Assembly (NCBI GenBank): GCA_017989935.1
Contig: JAGNOY010000022.1
Location: forward strand, 1-14,324
Reading direction: 5' to 3'
Length of the DNA stretch: 14,324 bases
Source of the DNA: Chitinophagaceae bacterium
Lineage (GTDB): Bacteria; Bacteroidota; Bacteroidia; Chitinophagales; Chitinophagaceae
Each line of letters begins with the position of its first letter. Within the stretch, counting starts at the first letter, position 1. Positions 7,329 to 14,324 of this stretch are shown here, in pieces. The notes under the pieces are model-generated. The model did not search any database. It was not told the origin of the DNA and was given only the letters and a program-made list of their open reading frames with translations. The translations under genes were made by a program, and so were the position numbers.

Positions 7329-7829
7329 ATGTTATCACATTGGTACTTAATTTTCGCAACCGCCGCCATTCCTTTATTTACAGGCATGATATGGTACAAC
7401 CCAAAAACATTTGGCACAATATGGATGAATGCCTCAGGTGTAGACCCTACCCCGCCTTCAGGAAAAAAAATGGCCATAACATTTGCCTTAACCTATTTTT
7501 TTGGATTGCTTTTATCTGTCATGATCATGCCTTTGGTGATTCATCAAATGCATATCACTTCTGTATTTGAAGGCAATCCGGCGCTTAAAGATCCTAACTC
7601 AGAAATTAGTTTATATATCAAAAACTTTTTCGACAATTATGGCACTAATTTCAGAACTTTCAAACATGGCGCTTTTCATGGCACCATAGATGCACTATTT
7701 TTTGCATTGCCAATAATTGGCACAGGAGCCTTGTTTGAGAAAAAAGGTTTCAAGTATATTGCAGTCCATGTTGGTTATTGGATGCTCACACTTGCTTTAA
7801 TGGGCGGTGTGATTTGTCAATTTGTATAA
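7329..7829 (+). CDS. DUF1761 family membrane protein
   Basis: From ATG at 7329 the product has 166 residues (MLSHWYLIFATAAIPLF...). It has four predicted membrane helices: about residues 4-24, 52-74, 115-133 and 143-163. The N-terminal pattern 'IPLFTGMIWYNPKTFGTIWM' followed by a Pro/Gly/Lys loop, and the later 'FKHGAFHGTIDALFFALPI' segment, are typical of the DUF1761 family of small bacterial membrane proteins with no established function. The frame can be opened at TTG 7293, adding 12 residues, but the ATG gives the normal family N-terminus. It is bracketed by terminators on both sides (7220-7250 and 7850-7883), so it is probably transcribed alone. Confidence 0.87.
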   Translation: MLSHWYLIFATAAIPLFTGMIWYNPKTFGTIWMNASGVDPTPPSGKKMAITFALTYFFGLLLSVMIMPLVIHQMHITSVFEGNPALKDPNSEISLYIKNFFDNYGTNFRTFKHGAFHGTIDALFFALPIIGTGALFEKKGFKYIAVHVGYWMLTLALMGGVICQFV

Positions 7830-7849
7830 ATTATTTTTGCAACTTTTAG

Positions 7850-7883
7850 AGGCTGTATCTTCTATAGATGCAGCCTTTTTTTT
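7850..7883 (+). terminator. Rho-independent terminator of the DUF1761 gene
   Basis: AGGCTGTATCT (7850-7860), loop TCTAT, AGATGCAGCCT (7866-7876) forms an 11-bp stem with one T-G pair, followed by T8. It starts 20 bases past the stop codon. Confidence 0.92.
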
Positions 7884-8038
7884 AGTCCCTTTAGACCTTC
7901 AATTTCTCAGGCTTACAATGCTTTGATTTTATTCATTCGTCAACTGCTCATTCAGCCCCAAGCGATTAGTTTCTGATTTAAGAAATTCATGGCCATGTTT
8001 TACGAAAATACGCTCATCCTTTGATACAAGGCACAAAA

Positions 8039-8165
8039 GTGGCAACGATTGTAGCGAATACCCCGCATTCCGAGAGGCTTGTCTAAATTGCATATTTCCA
8101 GGCACATGCTAGCCGATTCGGAAGAGGAGTAGTAGCGAAAAGCGTGTTCGCCACCCTAAAAAAAA
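8039..8165 (-). repeat. Dispersed hairpin repeat, copy 2 (inverted relative to copy 1)
   Basis: On the minus strand the element reads T8AGG then GTGGC ... GCCAC, with the 116-bp core at 8039-8154 and the T8AGG flank at 8155-8165. Length and arm sequences match copy 1 at 1990-2116; the centre differs. The T8 run begins immediately after the TAA stop of the gene at 8166, so the element forms the start of that gene's 3' untranslated region. In both copies the T8 end faces the upstream gene. The remainder of 7884-8038 shows nothing else I can name. Confidence 0.85.
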
Positions 8166-10349
8166 TTACATCAATTCGTTTTCTTGCAATTGAATTTTGA
8201 ATGCTTTCAAAAACAAAGCCCCCATATTTTTATGCGGAGGCACATAGTCATTAAATTTATCTTGCAAAGCAGGAGTTTTCATTAACAAGCCAAGCTCCGA
8301 CCACATCTCTATCCAGTTTATATCTTTGCCTTCTATCAATCTTTGATTTACAGCGCGTAAAATAGGATCTGTTACTAACATAGTGCCGGTTTGCTTACTT
8401 GAAATAATATGGGCATCTTCCGACGAAGTAAGGATGGTTGATAAATTATGATACCCTCCACAAGAACCCAAAATGATAATTTTATTTCCAGGGCCAAGAT
8501 ATTTAAGCGTGCCTGAAAGATGGTAGCTATGGCCACGATGTATCACAATACTTGGCTTGATTTGTTGGTCATCAAGAAATTTAGTGAGTTTAGTTTGCGC
8601 TTCTTCATCTTGGGGTTCTTCTAAAGGAAGATTAGCGTATACCACAATTGGCTTCCCAGTGGTTGAAGTTAGCGTTACCCAATTATCATTCTTTACAGTT
8701 TTCCAAGCTTCTGGTTTAAAGTTAGCCAAAAAGCTGTTGAAGGAAGATTTACCATCATCATCTCCATAGAAAAAAACTTGTTGCACAACTACTCCACTAT
8801 CATTCACTAGATTCTTATAAGGGACAAAGGCGATAGGTGGCACTTTCAATTGATTTTGCAATTCATCATTTGATTCATTTGGATATACGATGGAGTTACA
8901 TAAGGTGTGTAATAAAAAATAAACAATCAAACCGCGTTTATTATTTTCTTGATAGTTTCTTTCATAGTTTTTTTGAAGTTCAGCAATCAAATAATCAAGC
9001 AATTTAATATCAGTAATACTTCCAAAGGCATCAGCTACATCAACTGCATCTTCAACATCAGTATCAATATTTTTATCAATATTATTCACGAAACTTGACA
9101 TCAGTACATTTCGATTCGGCTCGTCGATCGAGGCTAAAAATTCATCTAATTTATTATAGCCTGCACTCATACGAATGAAAGTTCTAAACTTATCCATATT
9201 GAGTTCTTGTAAAAATACATCCCCTTTTTGCGGTGCCATTTTAGTGAGCATTCGATTAAAAGAGCCTACAAAAGTGCTGGTATAAATTTCATCGCTGCAC
9301 AATACCATGAGAAAATAAATTTCTTTTGCACTTAAAGGCTCTATACATTTAAATCTTAATGCATCAGATTCATCATGTAATTCGTTCATTGTCCGAACAT
9401 ATTCTAATGCTTGTAATTTAGATTCACGGTCAACCACCTTTTTAGATAATACATTTGGCTTCATTCTTTGCAACACCAATGCTTTATAATAGTTGGCATT
9501 ATTATCTGTTATGGCATTTACTTGCGGGATGGTCATACTTCCATTTTGCAAGTCGTCAAGAAAAGTAATAGCACGTAAAGGCGTATTTGCCTTATCTGCG
9601 ATTTCAACTATTTTCATCACCAATGGATCTTGGCATTTACGCACAGCATTGCGCTCTGCAGAAGTACTTGTAGCATAAGTTAAAATCAAGTTCGGTTGCT
9701 TAGGTGCTAAATACGCCATCATGTCCTGGGCAGCATCGTAAGTCGCAAACTCTTTAAATTTCTTCATCATTTCTTCAGGATACAGTCTTACCATATTTCT
9801 GTAAACTTCTTGAACAGCGGCATTATCTTCCTTAAATAAATGCATGCTCCCATACATGGCTCTATTAAAATTTTGTTTGATATAGCTGGCTGGACTTTGT
9901 CCTTCTTGTTGCATTTTAAAGAAGACTTCAAAATCATCAATTAAATCAACATAATATTGTGGGGTTTGTTTTGCACTGCCTAATTCTTTGGTATATGGCT
10001 TTACACTTTCCTCCAAATACATCAGGCTTTTTACTTTCTTCCAATGATCAATTGGCAAATTCTCAATCACAACTTGCAATTGATCTACTCTTTTTATCAA
10101 GGCTTCGGTAAGTGGCTTTCCTACTTCCTTATTTCCTTTTAAGGTAATTACTCGATCTTGCTTTCCGTCTTGCAAATCAGAAGAAACTTGCAATTTATCT
10201 ATTTTATCATGAGACAATTGGCGATTAATAGGAATAGGCTCCCATAATTCGGTAGAAGTATAAGGATCTTTTTTTTCTTTTTTATCTTTTTGTCCCCAAG
10301 CCAATAAAGAACTTGCGAGTACGAATAAAGTGAAGTAGTATTTTTTCAT
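8166..10349 (-). CDS. Large exported protein with putative caspase-fold (clan CD) His/Cys domain
   Basis: From ATG at 10347-10349 the product has 727 residues. The signal peptide 'MKKYYFTLFVLASSLLAWGQ' is followed by a lysine-rich start and a long, mostly helical region (about 30-480) that I do not recognise. The last ~200 residues look like an alpha/beta domain: strands 'GVVVQQVFFYGDDDG', 'NWVTLTS' and 'KPIVVYANLP', then 'PSIVIHRGHSYH' with His604 and His607, then 'KIIILGSCGGY' with Cys630. A hydrophobic strand ending at His-Gly/Gly-His, followed 20-25 residues later by a hydrophobic strand ending Ser/Ala-Cys-Gly, is the signature of clan CD cysteine peptidases (caspase, gingipain, CHAT). 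The activity is inferred. A TTG start at 10367 is rejected because it lies in the -7 promoter box. A promoter is seen at 10365-10394; the hairpin repeat abuts the stop codon. Confidence 0.85.
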   Translation of the reverse strand: MKKYYFTLFVLASSLLAWGQKDKKEKKDPYTSTELWEPIPINRQLSHDKIDKLQVSSDLQDGKQDRVITLKGNKEVGKPLTEALIKRVDQLQVVIENLPIDHWKKVKSLMYLEESVKPYTKELGSAKQTPQYYVDLIDDFEVFFKMQQEGQSPASYIKQNFNRAMYGSMHLFKEDNAAVQEVYRNMVRLYPEEMMKKFKEFATYDAAQDMMAYLAPKQPNLILTYATSTSAERNAVRKCQDPLVMKIVEIADKANTPLRAITFLDDLQNGSMTIPQVNAITDNNANYYKALVLQRMKPNVLSKKVVDRESKLQALEYVRTMNELHDESDALRFKCIEPLSAKEIYFLMVLCSDEIYTSTFVGSFNRMLTKMAPQKGDVFLQELNMDKFRTFIRMSAGYNKLDEFLASIDEPNRNVLMSSFVNNIDKNIDTDVEDAVDVADAFGSITDIKLLDYLIAELQKNYERNYQENNKRGLIVYFLLHTLCNSIVYPNESNDELQNQLKVPPIAFVPYKNLVNDSGVVVQQVFFYGDDDGKSSFNSFLANFKPEAWKTVKNDNWVTLTSTTGKPIVVYANLPLEEPQDEEAQTKLTKFLDDQQIKPSIVIHRGHSYHLSGTLKYLGPGNKIIILGSCGGYHNLSTILTSSEDAHIISSKQTGTMLVTDPILRAVNQRLIEGKDINWIEMWSELGLLMKTPALQDKFNDYVPPHKNMGALFLKAFKIQLQENELM

Positions 10350-10364
10350 AAAATAGAAGGCAAA

Positions 10365-10394
10365 CAAATGTAGTTAAAAATATAGAATGGCAAA
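10365..10394 (-). promoter_or_regulatory. Promoter of the large exported protein gene
   Basis: On the minus strand TTTG (10391-10394) and TACATTTG (10365-10372) are separated by 18 bases, one short of the usual 19-21. The -7 box is a full match to TAnnTTTG. The leader to the ATG at 10349 would be about 10 bases. Confidence 0.6.
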
Positions 10395-10490
10395 TTCATT
10401 AAGTTTACTTTAACGCCTCAAAATAAATGTAAAAATCAAAGCTTATTTGAGAACCAACTACAAAACAGCAAAATAATTGAATGAAGCTAG

Positions 10491-11558
10491 TTAGGCTTGT
10501 CCTTGGATTTTCAAATACGTAAAATGAGAACGTAAAGCCTTCCAAAAAGTAGGGAAAGCATGGTAAGTGATATTTAAATCTTCACAAGTCTTTTTGACAA
10601 TTTTACTGATTTCGGGATAGTGTATATGCGAAATTTTTGGATATAAATGGTGTTCTACTTGATAATTTAATCCGCCTACTAACCAAGAAATCATTCGATT
10701 ATTCATCGCAAAATTTACTGTGGTATTTACTTGATGCAAAGCCCACTCTTCTTCTATTTTATTTTGATCATTTGGTAAAGGGAAAGAGGCTTCTTCAACG
10801 GCATGTGCCATTTGAAAGACTAAAGCTAAACTTAATCCTAAGGCTGCGTGCATAATAAAAAAACCAAGCAAGGCAGGCCAAAATCCAAAAATGTAAATTG
10901 GAATTAAAAAGAATAAAGTCAAATTCACAATCTTTCCGCTCCAAAAAGTTAGATGGTCATTCAACTTCATCACAGTAATGTCTGTAGTATGAATTTTTTT
11001 GGTTACCAACTTCAAATAATCATCAAATAATATCCAATTGAACGTTGTAAAAAAGTAAAGAGGCACAGAATAAAGATATTGATACTTATGAAACCATTTC
11101 CTTTCTTGATGTGGACTAAGCCTAAAGAGAGGATATTTTGCTATATCATCATCTAAGCCGTCAATATTCGTATAAGTATGATGAATGATGTTATGCTTAA
11201 TTTTCCAAAGAAAAGTACTTCCTCCCATCAAATCACCCCCTAACCAAGCAATAATATTATTTACAGTTTTATTCGAACTATAACTTCCATGAGCTGCATC
11301 ATGCATTACATTAAAACCAATGGTTGATTCAATAAAACCAAGCAAAGCGCACAAAACCAATGAAATCCATGTCGGCGGCTGAATAGAAAGTATAATTCCA
11401 TAAACCAAAAACAATGACACTAATAGAATAATGGTTTTGGAATACAATTTCCAATTACCACGTTCAGGAATAGCATTTGTAACAAAATAAGCCTTAATTC
11501 GCTCATCAAGTAAAGTCTTAAAAGGCCGAGGATTGTTAGTGAAGGTAACTTTTGACAT
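10491..11558 (-). CDS. Membrane fatty-acid (acyl-CoA type) desaturase
   Basis: From ATG at 11556-11558 the product has 355 residues (MSKVTFTNNPRPFK...). The three histidine boxes of the membrane di-iron desaturases are present: HDAAH (residues 86-90), HNIIHH (122-127) and QVEHH (300-304, in 'NYQVEHHLYPKISH'). Two hydrophobic double-helix blocks lie before the first box and between the second and third (about 210-245). The Gln in the third box and the overall pattern are those of the delta-5/delta-6 or linoleoyl-CoA desaturase-like group, here without a fused cytochrome b5 domain, so electrons must come from a separate carrier. It would introduce double bonds into membrane acyl chains; position specificity cannot be read. 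Its ATG lies 50 bases past the stop of the phosphatase gene, so co-transcription is likely. A TTG extension to 11612 adds 18 residues and is not favoured. Confidence 0.92.
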   Translation of the reverse strand: MSKVTFTNNPRPFKTLLDERIKAYFVTNAIPERGNWKLYSKTIILLVSLFLVYGIILSIQPPTWISLVLCALLGFIESTIGFNVMHDAAHGSYSSNKTVNNIIAWLGGDLMGGSTFLWKIKHNIIHHTYTNIDGLDDDIAKYPLFRLSPHQERKWFHKYQYLYSVPLYFFTTFNWILFDDYLKLVTKKIHTTDITVMKLNDHLTFWSGKIVNLTLFFLIPIYIFGFWPALLGFFIMHAALGLSLALVFQMAHAVEEASFPLPNDQNKIEEEWALHQVNTTVNFAMNNRMISWLVGGLNYQVEHHLYPKISHIHYPEISKIVKKTCEDLNITYHAFPTFWKALRSHFTYLKIQGQA

Positions 11559-11608
11559 AATAAAAATAATGCGCAAATATCGACCATTTAGAGCATTTTG
11601 TGACGAAA

Positions 11609-13429
11609 TCAAAGGACTATTTTTACCGTATAGGCCTGAGATTTAGTATTCACTATACGCAAATAATATACTCCTTGGGGTAACTTGTCTTTTAGAGGAA
11701 GTTGATATTTGGGTTGCTCTACTTGAATTTTTTCATGCCAAACCAATTTCCCTAATGGATTAATCAAATTTAGTTGATATTGGCCTGAACCTGGCAACTC
11801 TAGCCAACTAGTTGAAGTAAGAGGATTGGGAATTACCTTGCATTGAAATTTTTGCTCAACATATTGAATGCTTGTTAAAACACTTGAATCCTTGATTAAA
11901 AAAGTATCAGCAAGACAAGAATACATATCCGTCACTATCACCATGCTATCTGAGTAGAATAAGATGGAACAAGTTTGGGTAGAATCGCCATGGCTCCATA
12001 CATATTTATCTGCCTTCCAACTTGCCTTAAGACTGATAGTTGCAGGAAAATTCACGTACAATTCATGTAGTTGATTTACTTGTTTGAATATATAAAATTT
12101 ATCCTTTACCACCTGGTTCATATCATTCGAAATCCAAGTACCTTCCAACTTATTCCCTTCAACTAATAAAACCAAAGAGCCATTATCTACAAAATTAGAA
12201 TAATACATGGCATCATGTGGCCATGTTAATTGAGGTGATTGAGGAATAGCACTTCCTGATCCAACAACTGCATAAAGCGATCCCGAATCTGCCACTGTTG
12301 CAGAAGTTGCATTCTTTACATAAGGACAAGAATTATTACTCCCATCATACGATGCACTGCCAAATTGTAGATTATGATGTACTGAATCAAAACTACTTTC
12401 CAAACCAACATGCCCCTTCATCAATCGTGATCTTTCATAGGTATGACTATGCCCATTTAAAACCAAATCCACATTATATCTCTCTAAAATGGGAATCAGG
12501 TTAGTTCGAATGGCCGCTAAATCTAATTCAGCATCAGAATTATGTGTTCCCATTGTATAAGGCGGGTGGTGAAAACTAACAATCACCCAGGGTAGCTGAT
12601 TTTGCAATAGATCATTTCTTAGCCACTGTACTTGCGGAGAAAAAGCCGTATCAGCCAAGCCGTAATAATTTCCATTTACTAGCTCTAATCCATAAGAATC
12701 TAAATTAACTAAATGCACATTGCCATAATCAACTGAATAATATTGCTCTGTATTTGAAGCCACTCCACCACATTCTCCATGTTGAGGCAAATCAAATATA
12801 TCGAAATAAGGTATCTGATGATTTTCTCTAAATGTCAAATCATTGGCATAATCATGGTTTCCTAATGCTGGCCACAACACAATGTGTCTTGTAATGTCAT
12901 TTTGATAATAATTAAAAAAGCCTGCTTGATAATCTGTTTGTGATCCAGTTTCATAGGCATTATCTCCAAGCATTATCCAGCCATCTACATAATTGGTATC
13001 AACATATTGCTTAAAGGATTCTCGAACTTGAATTTGTTGCTGAGTTTGCTTGCCCATATCACCTACCGCCCAAAAACGAATTGGCTTCGAATAGGCAGCA
13101 TCTGCAATAGGCAACGTTTTAAAATACAAATCACTACCTTGTAATAAAGACAATGTCGCCGTCTCAATTGAATAATAATACATGGTTTCAGGTTGCAAAC
13201 CAGTTAGTTCTATTTTATGATCGATGCTATAAGCAATATTTGTAAACGTATTATTCAAATTCGCAGGACTTATCCCAAACCTAATTTTACTCGTAGTTGC
13301 TATATCCGTTTGCCATTGAACAACAATGGAGTGACTCGTGGCCTTGGTTAAGTAAGGGCCTCTGATGAGCAATTGCCCATGGGCTTTCAAGAAGGCAACA
13401 CAACAAATAAATAAAAACAACTTGCGCAT
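11609..13429 (-). CDS. Secreted purple-acid-phosphatase-like metallophosphoesterase with type IX sorting domain
   Basis: A 606-residue protein. A signal peptide (residues 1-19, ending 'KAHGQ') is followed by a fibronectin-III-like N-terminal domain (about 20-108, 'RGPYLTKATSHSIVVQWQT'). The metallophosphoesterase core carries all metal-ligand motifs: GDMG (Asp124), GDNAY (Asp156), GNHD (Asn191, His192), 'SFHHPPY' (His287) and 'NGHSHTYER' (His327, His329). The C-terminal ~85 residues start with 'VIPNPLTSTSWLEL' and end in 'LPQGVYYLRIVNTKSQAYTVKIVL'-like strands (the Gly-Val-Tyr-Tyr-Leu-Arg core is at about 583-588), the type A sorting domain that directs Bacteroidota proteins through type IX secretion to the surface. 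The enzyme probably hydrolyses phosphoesters outside the cell. The desaturase follows downstream; no functional link is evident. Confidence 0.93.
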   Translation of the reverse strand: MRKLFLFICCVAFLKAHGQLLIRGPYLTKATSHSIVVQWQTDIATTSKIRFGISPANLNNTFTNIAYSIDHKIELTGLQPETMYYYSIETATLSLLQGSDLYFKTLPIADAAYSKPIRFWAVGDMGKQTQQQIQVRESFKQYVDTNYVDGWIMLGDNAYETGSQTDYQAGFFNYYQNDITRHIVLWPALGNHDYANDLTFRENHQIPYFDIFDLPQHGECGGVASNTEQYYSVDYGNVHLVNLDSYGLELVNGNYYGLADTAFSPQVQWLRNDLLQNQLPWVIVSFHHPPYTMGTHNSDAELDLAAIRTNLIPILERYNVDLVLNGHSHTYERSRLMKGHVGLESSFDSVHHNLQFGSASYDGSNNSCPYVKNATSATVADSGSLYAVVGSGSAIPQSPQLTWPHDAMYYSNFVDNGSLVLLVEGNKLEGTWISNDMNQVVKDKFYIFKQVNQLHELYVNFPATISLKASWKADKYVWSHGDSTQTCSILFYSDSMVIVTDMYSCLADTFLIKDSSVLTSIQYVEQKFQCKVIPNPLTSTSWLELPGSGQYQLNLINPLGKLVWHEKIQVEQPKYQLPLKDKLPQGVYYLRIVNTKSQAYTVKIVL

Positions 13430-13551
13430 AGATAAGATGAGTTAAAACTAACTTATTATTTATTAAGGTAGATTTTTATTCGACAAGAAATCTTTAATCA
13501 ATTTAATTAAATAAACTATGATTATCCGAAAAGATACCCTAATGTTTTTCC

Positions 13552-13762
13552 ACTTTTGCCATGACGCAAAAGTTGAGCAAAAAGTCTAGGCTGAAGATTC
13601 TTGGCATAAAAATAATTTCATCTACGCCACTTTTATCCAAACTCGCACTTAATAATTTTCTCCCTATAGCAACATTCGTTTGTGCTCAAACAGTGGATAA
13701 AAGTTTGGCTTCGATTTCAATATTTTTAGCTGCCTCGAATCTTAGGCCGTCTTTTCCAAGGA
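13552..13762. repeat. Composite imperfect-palindrome intergenic element
   Basis: A small perfect hairpin ACTTTTGC-CATGAC-GCAAAAGT (13552-13573) is followed by a large imperfect palindrome. Its arms (about 13579-13639 and 13694-13755) are complementary over roughly 60 bases with small bulges, ending in the perfect inner pair ACTTTTATCCA (13629-13639) and TGGATAAAAGT (13694-13704). The outer arms pair through GGCTGAAGATTC against GAATCTTAGGCC. The loop is 13640-13693. I recall similar intergenic elements with a 'CTTTTGTCTTGACACAAAAG'-like head in other Bacteroidota genomes, but cannot verify this here. A 75-residue open frame across it is not considered a gene. Confidence 0.72.
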
Positions 13763-13863
13763 GATTTTTTGCAATTTATTGGTATTAGATAGATGACATC
13801 TGAGTTTATTAGTTTCGTAAGGTAGCTTAACGGATAAGCATTAAATAAACACCTTTACTAAAA

Positions 13864-14324
13864 TCAATCTGAAGTTAAAAGGAGCACCTGATCATCAACA
13901 TAAATGCTCCCATCGCGAATAACTTTTGCGTACAACCTCGATCTTGTTGGAAATAATTTTACAGACATCAACTTAAACTCATCATTCAAAAATGAATGTC
14001 TGATGGTTTTACAAGGAGCGGCAAAGGAGGTGATTTCTAATTCTACTTCCAGGCCAATGCTTAGTCGAACCCCTGGTTGAAGCAAGGCATAATGAGCTGT
14101 GCTTAATGTCAAATTTTCTCCTGTCGAACCTACAAAAATCGGATGACCAGCCTCTTGAAGCAACATAATTTCTTCGATACAAAACAAGCAAATGGCTCTT
14201 TCAGGACCACCATGATATCTTTTATCTTTTTGTTTATCCCCTTCTATGCCTAATTTACCTACCTGAGCCATGGCTATCGGCAATTTAGGCACACCACCCT
14301 TAGAGACATTGATCGAAACAATTT
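13864..14324 (-). CDS. MOSC-domain protein, N-terminus cut by window edge
   Basis: The frame ends in TGA at 13864-13866 and is open to the right edge, reading IVSINVSKGGVPKLPIA at its visible start. Only a few N-terminal residues are missing, and the GTG at 14290-14292 is internal, not the start. Family marks are 'GIEGDKQKDKRYHGGPERAICLF' (near visible residues 25-47), 'GHPIFVGSTGENLTL', the Gly-Val 'LLQPGVRLSIG' turn and 'SFAAPCKTIRHSF', whose Cys is the conserved MOSC cysteine. MOSC domains bind the molybdenum cofactor or carry sulfur to it. Stand-alone versions of the YiiM type are linked to reduction or detoxification of N-hydroxylated compounds, so that role is possible here. No molybdopterin genes are visible nearby. 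Confidence 0.9.
   Translation of the reverse strand, partial: IVSINVSKGGVPKLPIAMAQVGKLGIEGDKQKDKRYHGGPERAICLFCIEEIMLLQEAGHPIFVGSTGENLTLSTAHYALLQPGVRLSIGLEVELEITSFAAPCKTIRHSFLNDEFKLMSVKLFPTRSRLYAKVIRDGSIYVDDQVLLLTSD

Noticed and set aside
11559..11612. TTG start for the desaturase, overlapping the phosphatase stop
   Set aside because: The added 18 residues are not part of the family, and an ATG with a normal N-terminus is available at 11558.
13552..13573. Small hairpin as a terminator of a nearby gene
   Set aside because: No gene ends close upstream on either strand, and no T-run follows.
13561..13788. 75-codon plus-strand open frame
   Set aside because: It runs straight through the imperfect-palindrome element, whose pairing explains the sequence; the translation looks like no protein family.
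1..14324. CRISPR array, tRNA, rRNA, integrase or transposase
   Set aside because: No regularly spaced repeats, cloverleaf, rRNA segment or recombinase motif was seen on either strand.

Overview
The window looks like a chromosomal segment of an AT-rich member of the Bacteroidota. The evidence is promoters of the TTTG-N18-20-TAnnTTTG type, a GldJ-type gliding/type IX secretion lipoprotein, a secreted enzyme with a type IX C-terminal sorting domain, and little Shine-Dalgarno signal before starts. No rRNA, tRNA, CRISPR array, transposase or phage gene was seen. The genus cannot be fixed from this stretch.

Layout, left to right. (1) 1-1159, minus: an ABC exporter cut by the left edge just before its Walker A motif. 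It diverges from a LysE-like membrane protein (1315-1947, plus). (2) 1948-2415 has no convincing gene but carries one copy of a 116-bp hairpin repeat. (3) 2416-3528, minus: a compact three-gene operon (membrane protein, winged-helix regulator, very small membrane protein). Its promoter contains a perfect 18-bp palindrome, probably an operator. (4) 3859-5376, minus: gldJ-like gene with its own promoter and terminator. (5) 5550-6212, minus: DUF2461 protein, divergent from a secreted, highly charged, low-complexity protein with a cysteine-bearing C-terminal domain (6291-7199, plus, with terminator). (6) 7329-7829, plus: DUF1761 membrane protein with terminator. (7) 8039-8165: second copy of the hairpin repeat in inverted orientation, starting directly at the stop codon of the next gene. 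(8) 8166-10349, minus: a large exported protein whose C-terminus has a His/Cys arrangement like caspase-fold (clan CD) peptidases. (9) 10491-13429, minus: an acyl-CoA/fatty-acid desaturase downstream of, and probably co-transcribed with, a purple-acid-phosphatase-like metallophosphoesterase bearing the sorting domain. (10) 13552-13762: a different, large imperfect-palindrome intergenic element. (11) 13864 to the right edge, minus: a MOSC-domain protein missing only its first residues.

Most genes are independent housekeeping or envelope functions. The functional links are the GldJ-like lipoprotein (type IX secretion machinery) with the phosphatase (predicted cargo of that machinery), and the small regulator operon, which probably controls itself. 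The observations most worth following are the two hairpin-repeat families, the palindromic operator and the candidate clan CD peptidase.
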